From contig NC_083876.1 in NCBI RefSeq assembly GCF_032452875.1, positions 5,952,001-6,016,000 of the forward strand: a stretch of 64,000 nt of DNA. Reading direction: 5' to 3'. This DNA comes from Bos javanicus (taxonomy: Eukaryota > Chordata > Mammalia > Artiodactyla > Bovidae). The position numbers and the translations under genes were made by a program. The number at the start of each line of letters is the position of its first letter. Within the stretch, counting starts at the first letter, position 1. The notes below the pieces were generated by a model. The model did no database searches and was not told where the DNA came from. It worked only from the letters and a program-made list of their open reading frames with translations. Of this stretch, positions 36,345-47,070 are shown piece by piece.

Positions 36345-37285
36345 TTTGTTTCTCTAATATTAGGCAATGTTGAGCATCTTTTCATGTGTTTGACAGCCAT
36401 CTGTATGTCTTTTTTGGAGAAATATCTGTTTAGGTCTTTTTTTTTTTTTTCCACTTTTTGATTGGGTTATTTGTTTTTCTGGTGTTGAGTTGTATGAGCT
36501 GCTTATATATTTTGAAAATTAATCCTTTGTAAGTTGTTTCATTTGTTATTGTTTTCTCCCATTCTGAGGGTTGTCTTTTCATCTTGCTTAGTGTTTCTTT
36601 TGCTGTGAAAAAGCTTTTAAGTTTAATCAGGTCCCACTTGTTTACTTTTGTTTTTATTTCTGTTACTCTAAGAGGTGGGTCAGAGAGGATCTTGCTTTGA
36701 TTTATATCATTGATTGTTCTGCTATGTTTTCCTTTAAGAGTTTTATAATTTCTGGATAAAGAAGAGTGTTACATATATTCAGGGGAATATTACTCAGCCA
36801 TAAAAAATAATGTTTTTAAGTCAGTTCTAATGAGGTGAATGAACCTAGAACCTATTATACAGAGTGAAGTGAGTCAGAAAGAGAAAGATAAATACATATA
36901 TCATATTTTAACACATATATACAAAATCTTGAAGAATGATACTCAAGAACTTATTTACAGGGCAGCAGTGGAGAAACAGACGTAGAGAATAAACTTACGG
37001 ACATGCGGAGAAGGAGAGGAGAGGATGAGATGTATGGAAAGAGTAACATGGAAACTTACATTACCATATGTAAAATAGATATTCAACGGGAATTTGCTGT
37101 ATGGCTCAGGAGACTCAGACAAGGGTCTATATCAATCTAGAGGGGTGGGATGGGAGGGAGATAGGGGGAAGTTCAAAAAGAGAAGGGATATATGTATACC
37201 TATGGCTGATTCATGTTGAAGTTTGACAGAAAAGAACAAAATTCTGTAAAGTAATTATCCTTCAATAAAAAGAAAAAAAAAAAAG
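36345..37285 (+). mobile_element. L1 with inverted 5' segment (twin priming)
   Basis: 36345-36756 is antisense L1 ORF2 ('agcatcttttcatgtgtttg', 'ttggagaaatatctgtttag', 'gagggttgtcttttcatctt'). From 36757 the strand switches to sense L1 ('ggggaatattactcagccat', 'tggaaacttacattaccata') and runs through the 3' UTR to an A tail at about 37285. The segment expected between the two parts (several hundred bases) is missing. This is the usual structure from twin-primed L1 reverse transcription. Confidence 0.88.
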
Positions 37286-37329
37286 AACCTTGTGTTCAAC
37301 ATACTTCTTATTTTATATTTTTCTATACT

Positions 37330-37900
37330 ACAAAATCACTGCAGATGGTGACTGTAGCTATGAAATTAAAAGATGTTTACTCCTTGGGAGAAAAATTATG
37401 ACCAACCTAGACAACAGAGACATTATTTTGCTAACAAAAGTCCATCTAATCAAAGCTGTGGTTTTTCCAGTCACATATGGATGTGAGTTAGACTGTAAAG
37501 AAAGCTGAGCACCAAAGAATTGATGCTTTTCAACTGTGGTGTTGGGGAAGACTCTTGAGAGTCCCTTGTACTGCAAGGAGATCCAACCAGTCCATCCTAA
37601 AGGAAATCCTAAAGTCCTCAGTATTCATTGGAAGGACTGATGCTGAAGCTGAAACTTCAATACTTTGGCCACCAGATGTGAAGAACTGACTCATTTGAAA
37701 AGACCCTGATGCTGGGAAAGATTGAAGGCAGGAGGAGAAGGGAATGGCAGAGGATGAGATGGTTGGATAGCATCACCGACTCAATGGACATGAGTTTGAG
37801 TAAACTTCGGGAGTTGGTAATGGACAGGGAGGCCTGTCATGCTGCAGTCCATGGGGTTTCAAAGAGTTGGACTCAACTGAGTGACTGAATTGAACTGAAT
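37330..37900 (+). mobile_element. BovB LINE, 3' end
   Basis: Sense: 'aaatcactgcagatggtgac', 'gctgtggtttttccagtcac', 'actgatgctgaagctgaaac', 'gatgagatggttggatagca', end 'gtgactgaattgaactgaa'. 5'-truncated. It forms an inverted pair with the next element. Confidence 0.94.
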
Positions 37901-38027
37901 TTTAGGAAATGCTCTCTTCACTCAACTCTCTAAATTCTGATTTTGTTAATGAGCTTCAAGTGTTACCAGAGTAAGTTTGTTGTCCATATTTGGCTGTAGT
38001 TTTGTCACAGTAATTCTTTCCATTACT

Positions 38028-38318
38028 TCAGTTCAGTTCAGTTGTTCAGGCACATCCGACTCTGCAACTCCATGAACCGCAGCATGCCAGGCCTCCCTGT
38101 CCATCACTAACTCCTGGAGTCCATCCAAACCCATGTCCGTTGAGTCAGTGATGCCATCCAACCATCTCATCCTCTTTTGTCCCCTTCTCCTCCTGCCCTC
38201 AGTCTTTCCCAGCATCAGGGTCTTTTCAGTGAGTCAGTTCTTTGCATCAGGTGGCCAAAGTATTGGAGTTTCAGCTTCAACATCAGTCCCTCCAATGAAC
38301 ACCCAGGACTGATCTTCT
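38028..38318 (-). mobile_element. BovB LINE, 3' end
   Basis: Antisense: 'ttcagttcagttcagttgtt', 'gaaccgcagcatgccaggcc', 'ggtggccaaagtattggagt', 'cctccaatgaacacccagga'. About 290 bases, tail-to-tail with the preceding sense BovB across a 127-base spacer. Confidence 0.94.
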
Positions 38319-38744
38319 ATCCATCAGGAACTCTAATTACTTGCATTTCCTTGTCATAATCACTGTACCTAGAAGTTTCATGTATTACTTGTAGTGAAAA
38401 TAATCTGTTTCTTAAAGAGTATTCTCTCTATATATATTCTGGTTTGCACATTAATTTAATGACTAAATTATAAAACTTTCTCAGCCCTTAGAAAACTTCA
38501 TAACATTGTCTCTCATGTATCTTATAATAGGGGTTTCTAGTATGACCTTTGGTGAATACATAAGATAAAAAAGAAAGTGTAACAAAAAATAGTGAATAGA
38601 ACAAATATTTAGGCACCATATTTTTCATTAATTCAATACATTTACATTGAGCACCTACTAAATGCTAAGTGATATACTAGTTCTAGAGACACAATTGGAA
38701 GCAAATCACCAATTCAGCCTTCATGGAGTTTATCACAGAATTGT
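38319..38744. other. Unassigned interval with a possible ancient repeat
   Basis: 38632-38740 ('cattgagcacctactaaatg', 'ttcagccttcatggagttta') resembles a widespread old mammalian repeat that I cannot name securely. A similar phrase occurs near 44808-44935. The rest shows nothing recognisable. Confidence 0.4.
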
Positions 38745-39113
38745 TTTCCCCACAAATTCATAAGTTGAGGTCCCAATAGTCCTCAGATTATGATTGTATT
38801 TGAAGCTGGGTCAATTAAAAAGGAAATTAAATTAAAAGAAGCAGTTATAATAGACCCTAATCCAATATGGCCCGTGTCCTTACCAGAAGAAGTGTGGACA
38901 CACAGAGAGAACCAGAGGTATGCATGCACATAGGAGACACCATATGAGAGAGAGCAAGTGACCATCTGAAAGCCAAGGAGAGAAACCTTAGAAGTCAAGC
39001 CTCCAGACAGCTTTCGTTGGAAGTCCCATCTGCAGAACCCTGAGAAAATGCATTTCTGTCATTAAGTCACTAGTACTTGACATTTTGTATGGTAATGCTA
39101 GAAAACTAAAACA
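38745..39113 (+). mobile_element. Solo LTR relic, MLT1-like (ERVL-MaLR)
   Basis: Old non-autonomous LTR sequence: 'cacaaattcataagttgagg', 'taatagaccctaatccaata', 'tggcccgtgtccttaccaga', 'agaaccagaggtatgcatgc', 'aagccaaggagagaaacctt', 'ctgagaaaatgcatttctgt', 'gctagaaaactaaaacacc'. This order fits the MaLR LTR group. No internal retroviral region adjoins it. Subfamily not assigned. Confidence 0.65.
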
Positions 39114-39363
39114 CCATCTAATGAAGGCAGGAGGATACCATAAATAAAAATAATCACAAAAATATGGTTCTCTACCATGGTAAATATTGATGTGTAAAAA
39201 TCCAAAGTGCTTTGCAAGTATGTATTAGGGAAAATTGACCTATTGGTGGACAGGAAAGAATTATCTCTGTAAACGCTATTTGAGCTAAGAGGTAACAGAT
39301 GAAGAATGGAAGTTAGACATAATATGTTAATGCCCAAGGAACAGTGTGTATCAAAACCTGAGG

Positions 39364-39662
39364 TGGAACAGTCTTATGGACTCTGTGGGAGAGGGAGAGG
39401 GTGGGAAGATTTGGGAGAATGGCATTGAAACATGTAAAATATCGTGTATGAAACGAGATGCCAGTCCAGGTTCAATGAACGATACTGGATGCTTGGGGCT
39501 AGTGCACTGGGACGACCCAGAGGGATGGTATGGGGAGGGAGGAGGGAGGAGGGTTCAGGATGGGGAGCACATGTATACCTGTAATGGATTCATTTTGATA
39601 TTTGGCAAAACTAATACAATTATGTAAAGGTTAAAAATAAAATAAAATTAAAAAAAAAAAAA
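39364..39662 (+). mobile_element. Ruminant L1 3' end with 11 bp TSD
   Basis: 'gaacagtcttatggactctg', 'gaaacgagatgccagtccag', 'atgcttggggctagtgcact', 'cacatgtatacctgtaatgg', then an A-rich tail. 'aaaacctgagg' is repeated at 39353-39363 and 39663-39673. About 300 bases of 3' UTR only; low divergence from 57051-57473. Confidence 0.95.
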
Positions 39663-39673
39663 AAAACCTGAGG

Positions 39674-40514
39674 GGAGTGGGTCTAGCATTAGGGATACAG
39701 GCTAAAACGCTTGCAAGTAAAAGCAACGGGGGAAATGATCTGAGTTGATTCAAGAGAAATAGATGGGAACTGGATAATGCCATAGGCAGAAACCATGTAT
39801 ACCCAAACATGATATCATCCTCTAAAATTCCATCTAGACTATATTTCCCAGCCTTCCCTGTAGTTAGCTGCGATCATGTGATTTTTTTTCCAAAAAAAAA
39901 TGGGATTTGAAAGGATGAAGAATGGCAATCATGTGTGCTACTAAGGTGGTAAAAAGAAACATTTTTTGATGAAATTAAATATTTAATATAGTTTGAATTC
40001 ATAGAAGAGGCTGGGAGCTAATCAGAGGGTAGCCCAGATTTCTGCATCTCACCAAAAATACTACCAAATATCAATAAAACCCAAATGTACATTTCGCTGA
40101 AATGCATGCTTGCATTTTTTATACTATATGACTTGCTATTTAAAAATTGACAATTACACAGTAAACATGTCCAACTTTGAAATAATTTAAAATGTTTAAT
40201 ATAGCTATGCTAATTTCTGCAGTTTGTAGCAGAAATATCACAAACATAAATACTAAACTGTCAAATTTTGTTTATTTCAGCTGAGCTATAATTCCAGTTT
40301 TTGTTTATCTCATCTGACATATATACATGCACATTTTCTTGGCATAATTTTTACTTTTAATTGTATAAGGGAGACTATTGAGTATGGAATGCTTTCAACA
40401 TTTGCCCAAGAAGCCATTGTGTGAATGCTGTTTGTGGTTCAATAATAAAAATATCTATATAATTATGAAAAAATGAAAGAAAAAGGATCAATTGGAAGAG
40501 CCCAATGACCAATA
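39674..40514. other. Non-coding interval with a possible ancient repeat
   Basis: 39825-39975 ('tatatttcccagccttccct', 'tagttagctgcgatcatgtg') resembles an old mammalian LTR-like repeat; family uncertain. The remainder is AT-rich and unassigned. Confidence 0.4.
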
Positions 40515-40524
40515 CAAATTATAT

Positions 40525-40735
40525 TGGGCTTGCTTGGTGGCACAGATGGTAAAGAATCTTCCTGCAATGCAGGAGACTCAGGTTCGATCCCTGGGCCAAG
40601 AAGATTCCCTGGAGAAAGATACAGCTACCCACATGAGTATTCTTGCATGGAGAATTCCATGGTCAAAGGAGCCTGGTAGACTACAGTCTATGGAATCAGA
40701 AATGGTCAGACATGACTGAGTGACTAACACTTTCA
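40525..40735 (+). mobile_element. Bov-tA SINE with 10 bp TSD
   Basis: Sense: 'gggcttgcttggtggcacag', 'caggttcgatccctgggcca', 'tattcttgcatggagaattc', 'gactgagtgactaacacttt'. 'caaattatat' flanks at 40515-40524 and 40736-40745. Confidence 0.95.
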
Positions 40736-40745
40736 CAAATTATAT

Positions 40746-40908
40746 GTGTTAATCACTCAGTTGTGTCTGACTCTTTGCAACCCCATGGATTGTAGCCCTC
40801 CAGGTTCCCATGTCCATTGAATTCTGCAGGGAAGAATACTGGAGTGGGTAGCTATCCCCTTCTCTACAGAATCTTCCTGACCCAGTGATTGAACTGGGTC
40901 ACCTGTAT
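40746..40908 (-). mobile_element. Bov-tA SINE, partial
   Basis: Antisense, directly abutting the target duplication of the previous SINE: 'gtgttaatcactcagttgtg', 'ggttcccatgtccattgaat', 'gattgaactgggtcacctgt'. The end of the tRNA head is missing. The two SINEs form a short inverted pair. Confidence 0.88.
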
Positions 40909-41144
40909 TATAAATATAATCAAATAGTGTACACTCTAAAAAGCTTAATTTAACCAGGATGACTACATATGTACATAATAGTGTTTTCAATGGACAAAAG
41001 AATATCATACTGTTTTTATTATATGCCTGGTAAAAATATTTTTCTAGATTTCAAAATACCATAACATTGTCCTCTTTACTTGAGATGCCTTTATTCAAGG
41101 CACTTGTCATCTTAAAAAAACTTATAGTAAAAGTATTTTTACTT

Positions 41145-42560
41145 CATATTGGGCATGTCAGAGTTACTCACAGAAGCAAATAACCCTGTGGAAAAGGCAG
41201 AGGAACCAGAGATCAAAATGCCAACACCCGTTGGATCATTGGAAAAGCATGAGAGTTCCAGAAAAACATTTGCTTCTGCTTTATTGATTCTGCCAAAGCC
41301 TTTGACTGTGTGGATCACATCAAACTGTGGAAAATTCTTCAAGACATGGGAATACCAGACCACCTGACCTGCCTTCTAAGAAATATGCATGCAGGTCAAG
41401 AAGCAGCAGTTAGAACTGGACATGGAAAAACACACTGGTTCCAAATTGGGAAAGGAGTATATACAAGGCTATATATTGTCACCTTGCTTATTAACATAAA
41501 TGCAGAGAACATCATGCAAAATACTTGGCTGGATGAAGTACAGGCTGGAATCAAGATTGCCGAGAGAAATATCAATAATCTTAGATATGCAGATAACACC
41601 ATCCTTACGGCAGAAAGCGAAGAATAACTAAAGAGACTCTTGATGGAAGTGAAAGAAGAGAGTGAAAAAGCTGGTTTAAAACTCAACATTCAGAAAACTA
41701 AGATCATGGCACCCAGTCCCATTACCTCATTGGAAATAGATGGGTAAAAAGTGGAAACAGTGACAAACTTTATTTTGGGCATCTCCAAAATCACTGTAGA
41801 ATGTGACTGCAGCCATAGAATTAAAAATGCTTGCTCCTTGGAAGAAAACAATACTGGATGCTTGGGGCTAGTGCACTGGGACGACCCAGAGGGATGGTAT
41901 GAGGAGGGAGGAGGGAGGAGGGTTCAGGATGGGGAACACATGTATACCTGTGGCAGATTCATTTTGATATTTGGCAAAACTAATACAATTATGTAAAGTT
42001 TAAAAATAAAATTTAAAAAAAAGAAGCTAAAAGAAAAAAGAAAAGCTATGACCAAACTAGACAGCATTTTAAAAAGTGGAGATATTACTTTGCCAACAAA
42101 TGTCCATCTAGTCAAAGCTATGGTTTTTCCAGTAGTCATGTATGGATGTGAGAGTTGGACTATAAAGAAAGCTGAGCACCAAAGAATTGATGCTTTTGAA
42201 CTGTGGTGTTGGAGAAGACTCTTGAGAGTTCCTTGGACTGCAAGATCAAACCAGTCAATCTTCAAGGAAATCATTCCTTAATATTCATTGGAAGGACTGA
42301 TGCTGAAGTTGAAATTGAAATCCTTTGGCCAGCTGATGCAAAGGACTAACTCATTTGAAAAGACCCTGATGCAGGGAAAGATTGAAGGTGGGAGGAGAAC
42401 GGGATGACAGAGGATGAGATGGTTGGATGCCATCACCAGCTCGATTGACATGCATTTGAGTAAACTCCGTGAGTTGCTGATGGACAGGGATGCCTGGCAT
42501 GCTACAGTCCATGGGGTCACAAAGAGTCGGATATGACTGAGTGACTGAACTGAACTGATG
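41145..42560 (+). mobile_element. BovB LINE, 5'-truncated, split by L1
   Basis: Sense BovB from the mid reverse-transcriptase region ('gttccagaaaaacatttgct', motif A area 'tctgccaaagcctttgactg') to the tail 'gtgactgaactgaactgatg'. 41310-41627 encodes 'FQIGKGVYTRLYIVTLLIN', a damaged motif B, and 'LRYADNTILTAES' (YADN instead of YADD). Dead. The L1 at 41849-42037 interrupts it. Confidence 0.93.
41849..42037 (+). mobile_element. Ruminant L1 3' end nested in BovB
   Basis: 'actggatgcttggggctagt', 'gacgacccagagggatggta', 'atgtatacctgtggcagatt', then an A-rich tail with 'gaagct' interruptions. BovB text is continuous without it ('gctccttggaagaaaa' + 'gctatgaccaaactagacag'). 'aagaaaa' is repeated at 41842-41848 and 42038-42044. 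Confidence 0.93.
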
Positions 42561-44091
42561 ATGCCTGATGTGTGTGGAGAAATTCAGTGACATTTTATCA
42601 GATATATCTTTCCATATAATGATACTTTCCTAGGATAATATATCTCATTAAGCATTTTTCTATTAAGAAAGTATAAAAAAAACTTTTCTGAAATAAATAT
42701 AAGAAAAAAATCTTATCGAATGTTGGCTGTGTTCAAAATACTTCACTGAGTCATCTTATTTATTTCCCCGTCAAACATATGTGTACTCTTGAGGCAGACC
42801 CAGTCCCCTGTGTTGAATTGGTTACAGCAATGGTCCAAGTCTGTTCTTGACTCCTTGAAGCTGTGCTTCTTGGCAACCTCTTTCCACTTAACGCTGGGCT
42901 CAACTATATGACTTAATTTAGCTAAAATTACAGTAGCAAAGTTATGCAAGCCAAAATGTGAGAACGATTTTCACATTGGGTCTTGCCCTCTTACTGGTCT
43001 CAGAACCATGCTGGCTGCTTGCATTGTGAACATGCCCAGACTAGCTTGCTGATAATAAGATATACATAGCCTCATCACAACCCTCACTGCTTACCGCCAG
43101 AATGGACAGTAAGTCAACTGCCAGATCATCCAAACCCCGGAGCACATGACCCAGTCTGAGTTTATTGGGGCCTCCTTCAGATGAGCATAATTACTTAGTT
43201 AATCCATAAACATGTGAGCAATAAGCAAATGATTATCATTTAAACTGTAAAGTCTTGGTTTATTTAGCAGTAATAGTTGATGTAATTTACATGTATCTAT
43301 TCTCTTTTAATTTACAAACAGAGCCATGGATTTAGTGCAAAATATTCACATGTACATTTAATAAAATATGATTTCTTTCAGTTTCTTGACATTGAATGTA
43401 GCTGTGTGTCCTAGATCTGGCCAGTGAGAAGCAAACAGATTTTAGTAGAAGAGGCATTGAAGAAGGCTATTGTGTTCCTAATGTAAATGAATATCTTTAC
43501 ATTTTATTTTCTCTGATGTTTCTCTGCCTGGGAAATGGATAAGATGCCAGGGATGCAACAAAATCTCATAAAAAATGAGATGTCACACATTTTTAGATAG
43601 ACAATTAGGATACTAGAAGAGATTTGTATTTACGATGACCCAGCTGCATCAAACTTTGAGATCATAGTACCTCCTTCCAGAATGGCATTTTATGTGAAAG
43701 AAGCAATCCAGCTCTTCTGTTACTTTATTCTTTGTTTAGTTTCTACAGATGAAGCTCTATACATTACTAGCTAATTTGAAATATTGGAAAACAATATTTA
43801 AGATCTTTATTATTCTCATAATATGTATTTATTAATTGGATTAAATGTGCAATTCCAAAAATATATTAAGCACATATACTGTGCTATGTATTATTTATTG
43901 TTTAGTACTATTCTACAGTTATTCCCCACTGTAGTTCATTTCAGAGTCTTTAAGACTCATTTCTTTATTTTTAGACCATTTCCTAGAAACATAGTTCTGA
44001 AAAGTTCAATCGAAAACACTTCAGAGGACTTCATAACAGTGAAAAGAGAAACAAGTTGGAATATGTTGCAATATTTCAGGTAAGGAGGAAA
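42561..44091. other. Non-coding interval with possible ancient LTR-like remnants
   Basis: 42870-43280 and 43385-43560 carry phrases of old mammalian LTR-like repeats ('gtgagcaataagcaaatgat', 'agtcttggtttatttagcag', 'ggccagtgagaagcaaacag') too diverged to classify. A 68-codon minus-strand frame at 42743-42949 has no recognisable domain. Confidence 0.35.
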
Positions 44092-44287
44092 GTAAAGGTG
44101 AAAGTCACTCAGTTGTGTCAGACTCTTTGTGATCTCATGGACTATACAATCCATGGGACTCTCCAGGCCAGAATACTGGAGTGGATAGCCTTTCCCTTCT
44201 CCAGGGGATTTTTGCAACCCAGAGATCAAACCCAGGTCTCCCGCATTGCAGGTAAATTCTTCACCAGCTGAGCTACCAGGCAAGCCA
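44092..44287 (-). mobile_element. Bov-tA SINE
   Basis: Antisense: 'gtaaaggtgaaagtcactca', 'gactctccaggccagaatac', then the tRNA-like head 'agatcaaacccaggtctccc' and 'gctgagctaccaggcaagcc'. Confidence 0.93.
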
Positions 44288-45638
44288 GGAAGAGAAGAAT
44301 GAGTGTCTAAACTAATGAGAGACCAAAGAGAAGAGGGCAGTCACACAAATGTTTTAAGAGAACACACAGTCCTGTGTGGGTGTGAAAAAGTTGGAAAGAG
44401 AATATTTCTGTGGTGCTATTGAGATTACTATGAGAACTGTGATGAGATTTATTACAATACATAAATTTTGAACTGTTTGTGCAAGTCCCCATGTAGTGAA
44501 CATGTGGTTAAAGGATATGGATATGCATGGGAAGAATGAGAACATTATTTTTTTTCATTTTTACATCTAGCATAATGATCAATTACAATGGATGCTGATT
44601 AGAATATTCTATAGGAGAGCAACAGTTTCATATTAGTAATGAATATGCAAGAGAGAGGTGAAGAAAAGAGGAAAGGGAGGGGTGAAGAAAGAAAAAAGAT
44701 ATTAAAAAAATAAGGAAAATTATTTAGAAGCATTTAAATTACAGAATACTTCCTCATGTGCAAACGCATTTGAAGAATATTTGACAGAATCATAGACCAA
44801 CTAACCTTCATTCAAGAAATATTAATTGGACTCCAGTATATGTCAGGCATTTTTATAGGAACAATGAGGATAGTTCTGTTCAAGGTATGGTTTGTTTTCC
44901 ATTTGGGGAAGGCAAACACTGAATAATTGAACAAATCCAAAATTTAGATATTGTATAGATACTGATATGCATGCTGAAAAAAATAAAACAAGGACATTTT
45001 GACAACTTTTGATAGTATTTTTAAATCTAACTGTCAATATACTGTGGCCTTTGGAATGGTCTATGCATCACAAAGACACGACTTTATAGGGATTCTCATT
45101 CCCTGATAAGCAGTAACACACCACTGGTAAACTGGAAATAATAATAATAATAAAGATTGTAGGGCTGTTTTATTGAAAGAAAGCATGTAGGTGATGTCCT
45201 CCTATCTGGGTTTGCATGGACCTAAAAGATCAAAAAGCAAATCCATTAATCCTGCTGTCAAAAGCAGCCAGGGTGTCTTTCCTCAAGATGCTCTGCACTT
45301 AAAGTTACTGTATTTTTATTTGACTGTAAATAAGATAAAACAAGTGTGCTAAAACATGTATATGTTTTCCACAATATCTAAGGATATTTCCATAAAGGAG
45401 CTACAAATAATAATTTTGATCTAAAACTATAGAATTTCTTCCCTTCAATTCAGTGGCACTTTCTTGAAATTCTACATCATTGAAGTATGTGAAATTCCAC
45501 TTAGACAGCAAGTCTGAGAGTTTGTGTGTGTGTGTGTGGGGTGGGGGGGAAGGTGGTTATTTCCCATCTTCGAAAGCTCTGTGTCTTTCCAAGCCATATA
45601 AGGTATCAACTATTTCCCAATCTCTAGGAATCATCAGT
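44288..45638. other. Unassigned non-coding interval
   Basis: Contains a possible ancient repeat at 44808-44935 ('attcaagaaatattaattgg'), a short (ATA)n at 45136-45153 and the GT/G-rich tract listed next. No gene features. Confidence 0.5.
45521..45553. repeat. (GT)n followed by G-rich tract
   Basis: 'tttgtgtgtgtgtgtgtg' runs into 'gggtgggggggaaggtgg'. Simple repeat. Confidence 0.9.
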
Positions 45639-45642
45639 TGGG

Positions 45643-45909
45643 AAAGGCAATGGCACCCCACTCCAGTACTCTTGCCTGGAAAATCCCATGGATGGAGAAG
45701 TCTGGTGGGCTGCAGTCCATGGGGTCACTAAGAGTCGGACACGACTGAGCGACTTCCCTTTCACTTTTCACTTTGATGCATTGGAGAAGGAAATGGCAAC
45801 CCACCTCATTGTTCTTGCCTGGAGAATCCCAGGGAAGGCAGAGCCTGGTGGGCTGCCGTCTCTGGGGTCATACAGAATCGGACACAACTAAAGCGACTTA
45901 GCAGCAGCT
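45643..45909 (+). mobile_element. BovA2 SINE
   Basis: Sense dimer: 'ggaaaggcaatggcacccca', 'cactaagagtcggacacgac', linker 'cttttcactttgatgcattg', second monomer 'ggagaaggaaatggcaaccc' to 'aaagcgacttagcagcagct'. Full length. Confidence 0.94.
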
Positions 45910-47070
45910 ATGATTTCATCAATCATGTGGGATACTGTGATGACCTATTAAAATTGTAAGATGGCCAAGTTTTTTGAAGCATACATTATACATAACAAAC
46001 CAGAGAGCCGATGTTCCTCTGAGACAAGATGGAAATATCCCTCCTGAGAGTCTATAAATGTTTAATATTTGTTGTCTTTAGTATGAATAAAATGAAAAAG
46101 TAATAACAGCGAAAATATCACTATGAGATTAATTTAGTAACCACAGTAAGGAACTGAGAAGTAGTCAACATAATATAATTTAACAAACATCCTAAAATTC
46201 CAGTGATTTTACATGGTAAGATTTATTTCTTGCTCACACATAATCTGATGCAGCTGATCTAGTTTACTGAATTTCCTGGGTAGCTATAACCACTCAATTG
46301 ATGTACTCATGGATCTGAGGTTTCTTCCATCACATGACCCTACCATTTTAGAGTACTTGACTCCAGTCCTGTAAGCAGAAAAAAGGATATAAGAGACTGT
46401 AATGACTGTTTTACATTAAGGATTAAATGTATTTTGCTTCATATTTCCCCACAGTTGATCACATAACCTGCATGGATAAAAGGAAGATGGCAAAGCAACC
46501 ATCCTATACTTTCAAGGGGCAAGTATAATAATTAAATTAAATATATTATTTAACACACTCCAATTAGGGTCAAAACTTAATTAAGCTTATGGGAAACACA
46601 TGTCATTTTCCCCAAACTATAAGATTTTACATTGGATTGAAAAGAGCCATGATAGAAATCATTTCAGGTTTCATTTCAGGTTTAATTGATGGTTGAAAAT
46701 CTGAGCAATCTTTTAGGAATGAAATTAGCTAACTCATTAGTTAACTATTTTTAAAGGAAGGGTACAATCACTAACTACCATTTAACCCTTGTCCTAAATA
46801 GAAATCAATATTTATATTGATTTATACATATAAATATCAATATCCAGGTATCAGAAAAATTATTAAAGGTTTTGAGAATATATTAATTATGACTATGAAT
46901 TGTAGGGTAAGAAAAAGTGGTCACTATGGACATTTGGATCCACCTGTGACTACAATATATCATCCATGTAAAATCCATTTATCCCTTTATGCTTATGAGC
47001 TCTATACACACCAGCAGGCCACAGTGTATGTTTAGATATTAATGGTATTAATTGTATATTAGGCCCAATA
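45910..47070. other. AT-rich interval with a possible ancient repeat
   Basis: 46175-46525 ('ttaacaaacatcctaaaatt', 'atttatttcttgctcacaca', 'actttcaaggggcaagtata') resembles a common old mammalian repeat, family uncertain. The rest is unassigned. Confidence 0.4.

Noticed and set aside
36285..37310. A target-site duplication around the inverted L1
   Set aside because: Only weak similarity ('cgtgtttg' versus 'tgtgttca') was found, not enough to claim a duplication.
38745..39113. A complete endogenous retrovirus
   Set aside because: Only LTR-like text of an old MaLR type is present. There is no gag, pol or env-like sequence next to it and no second LTR.
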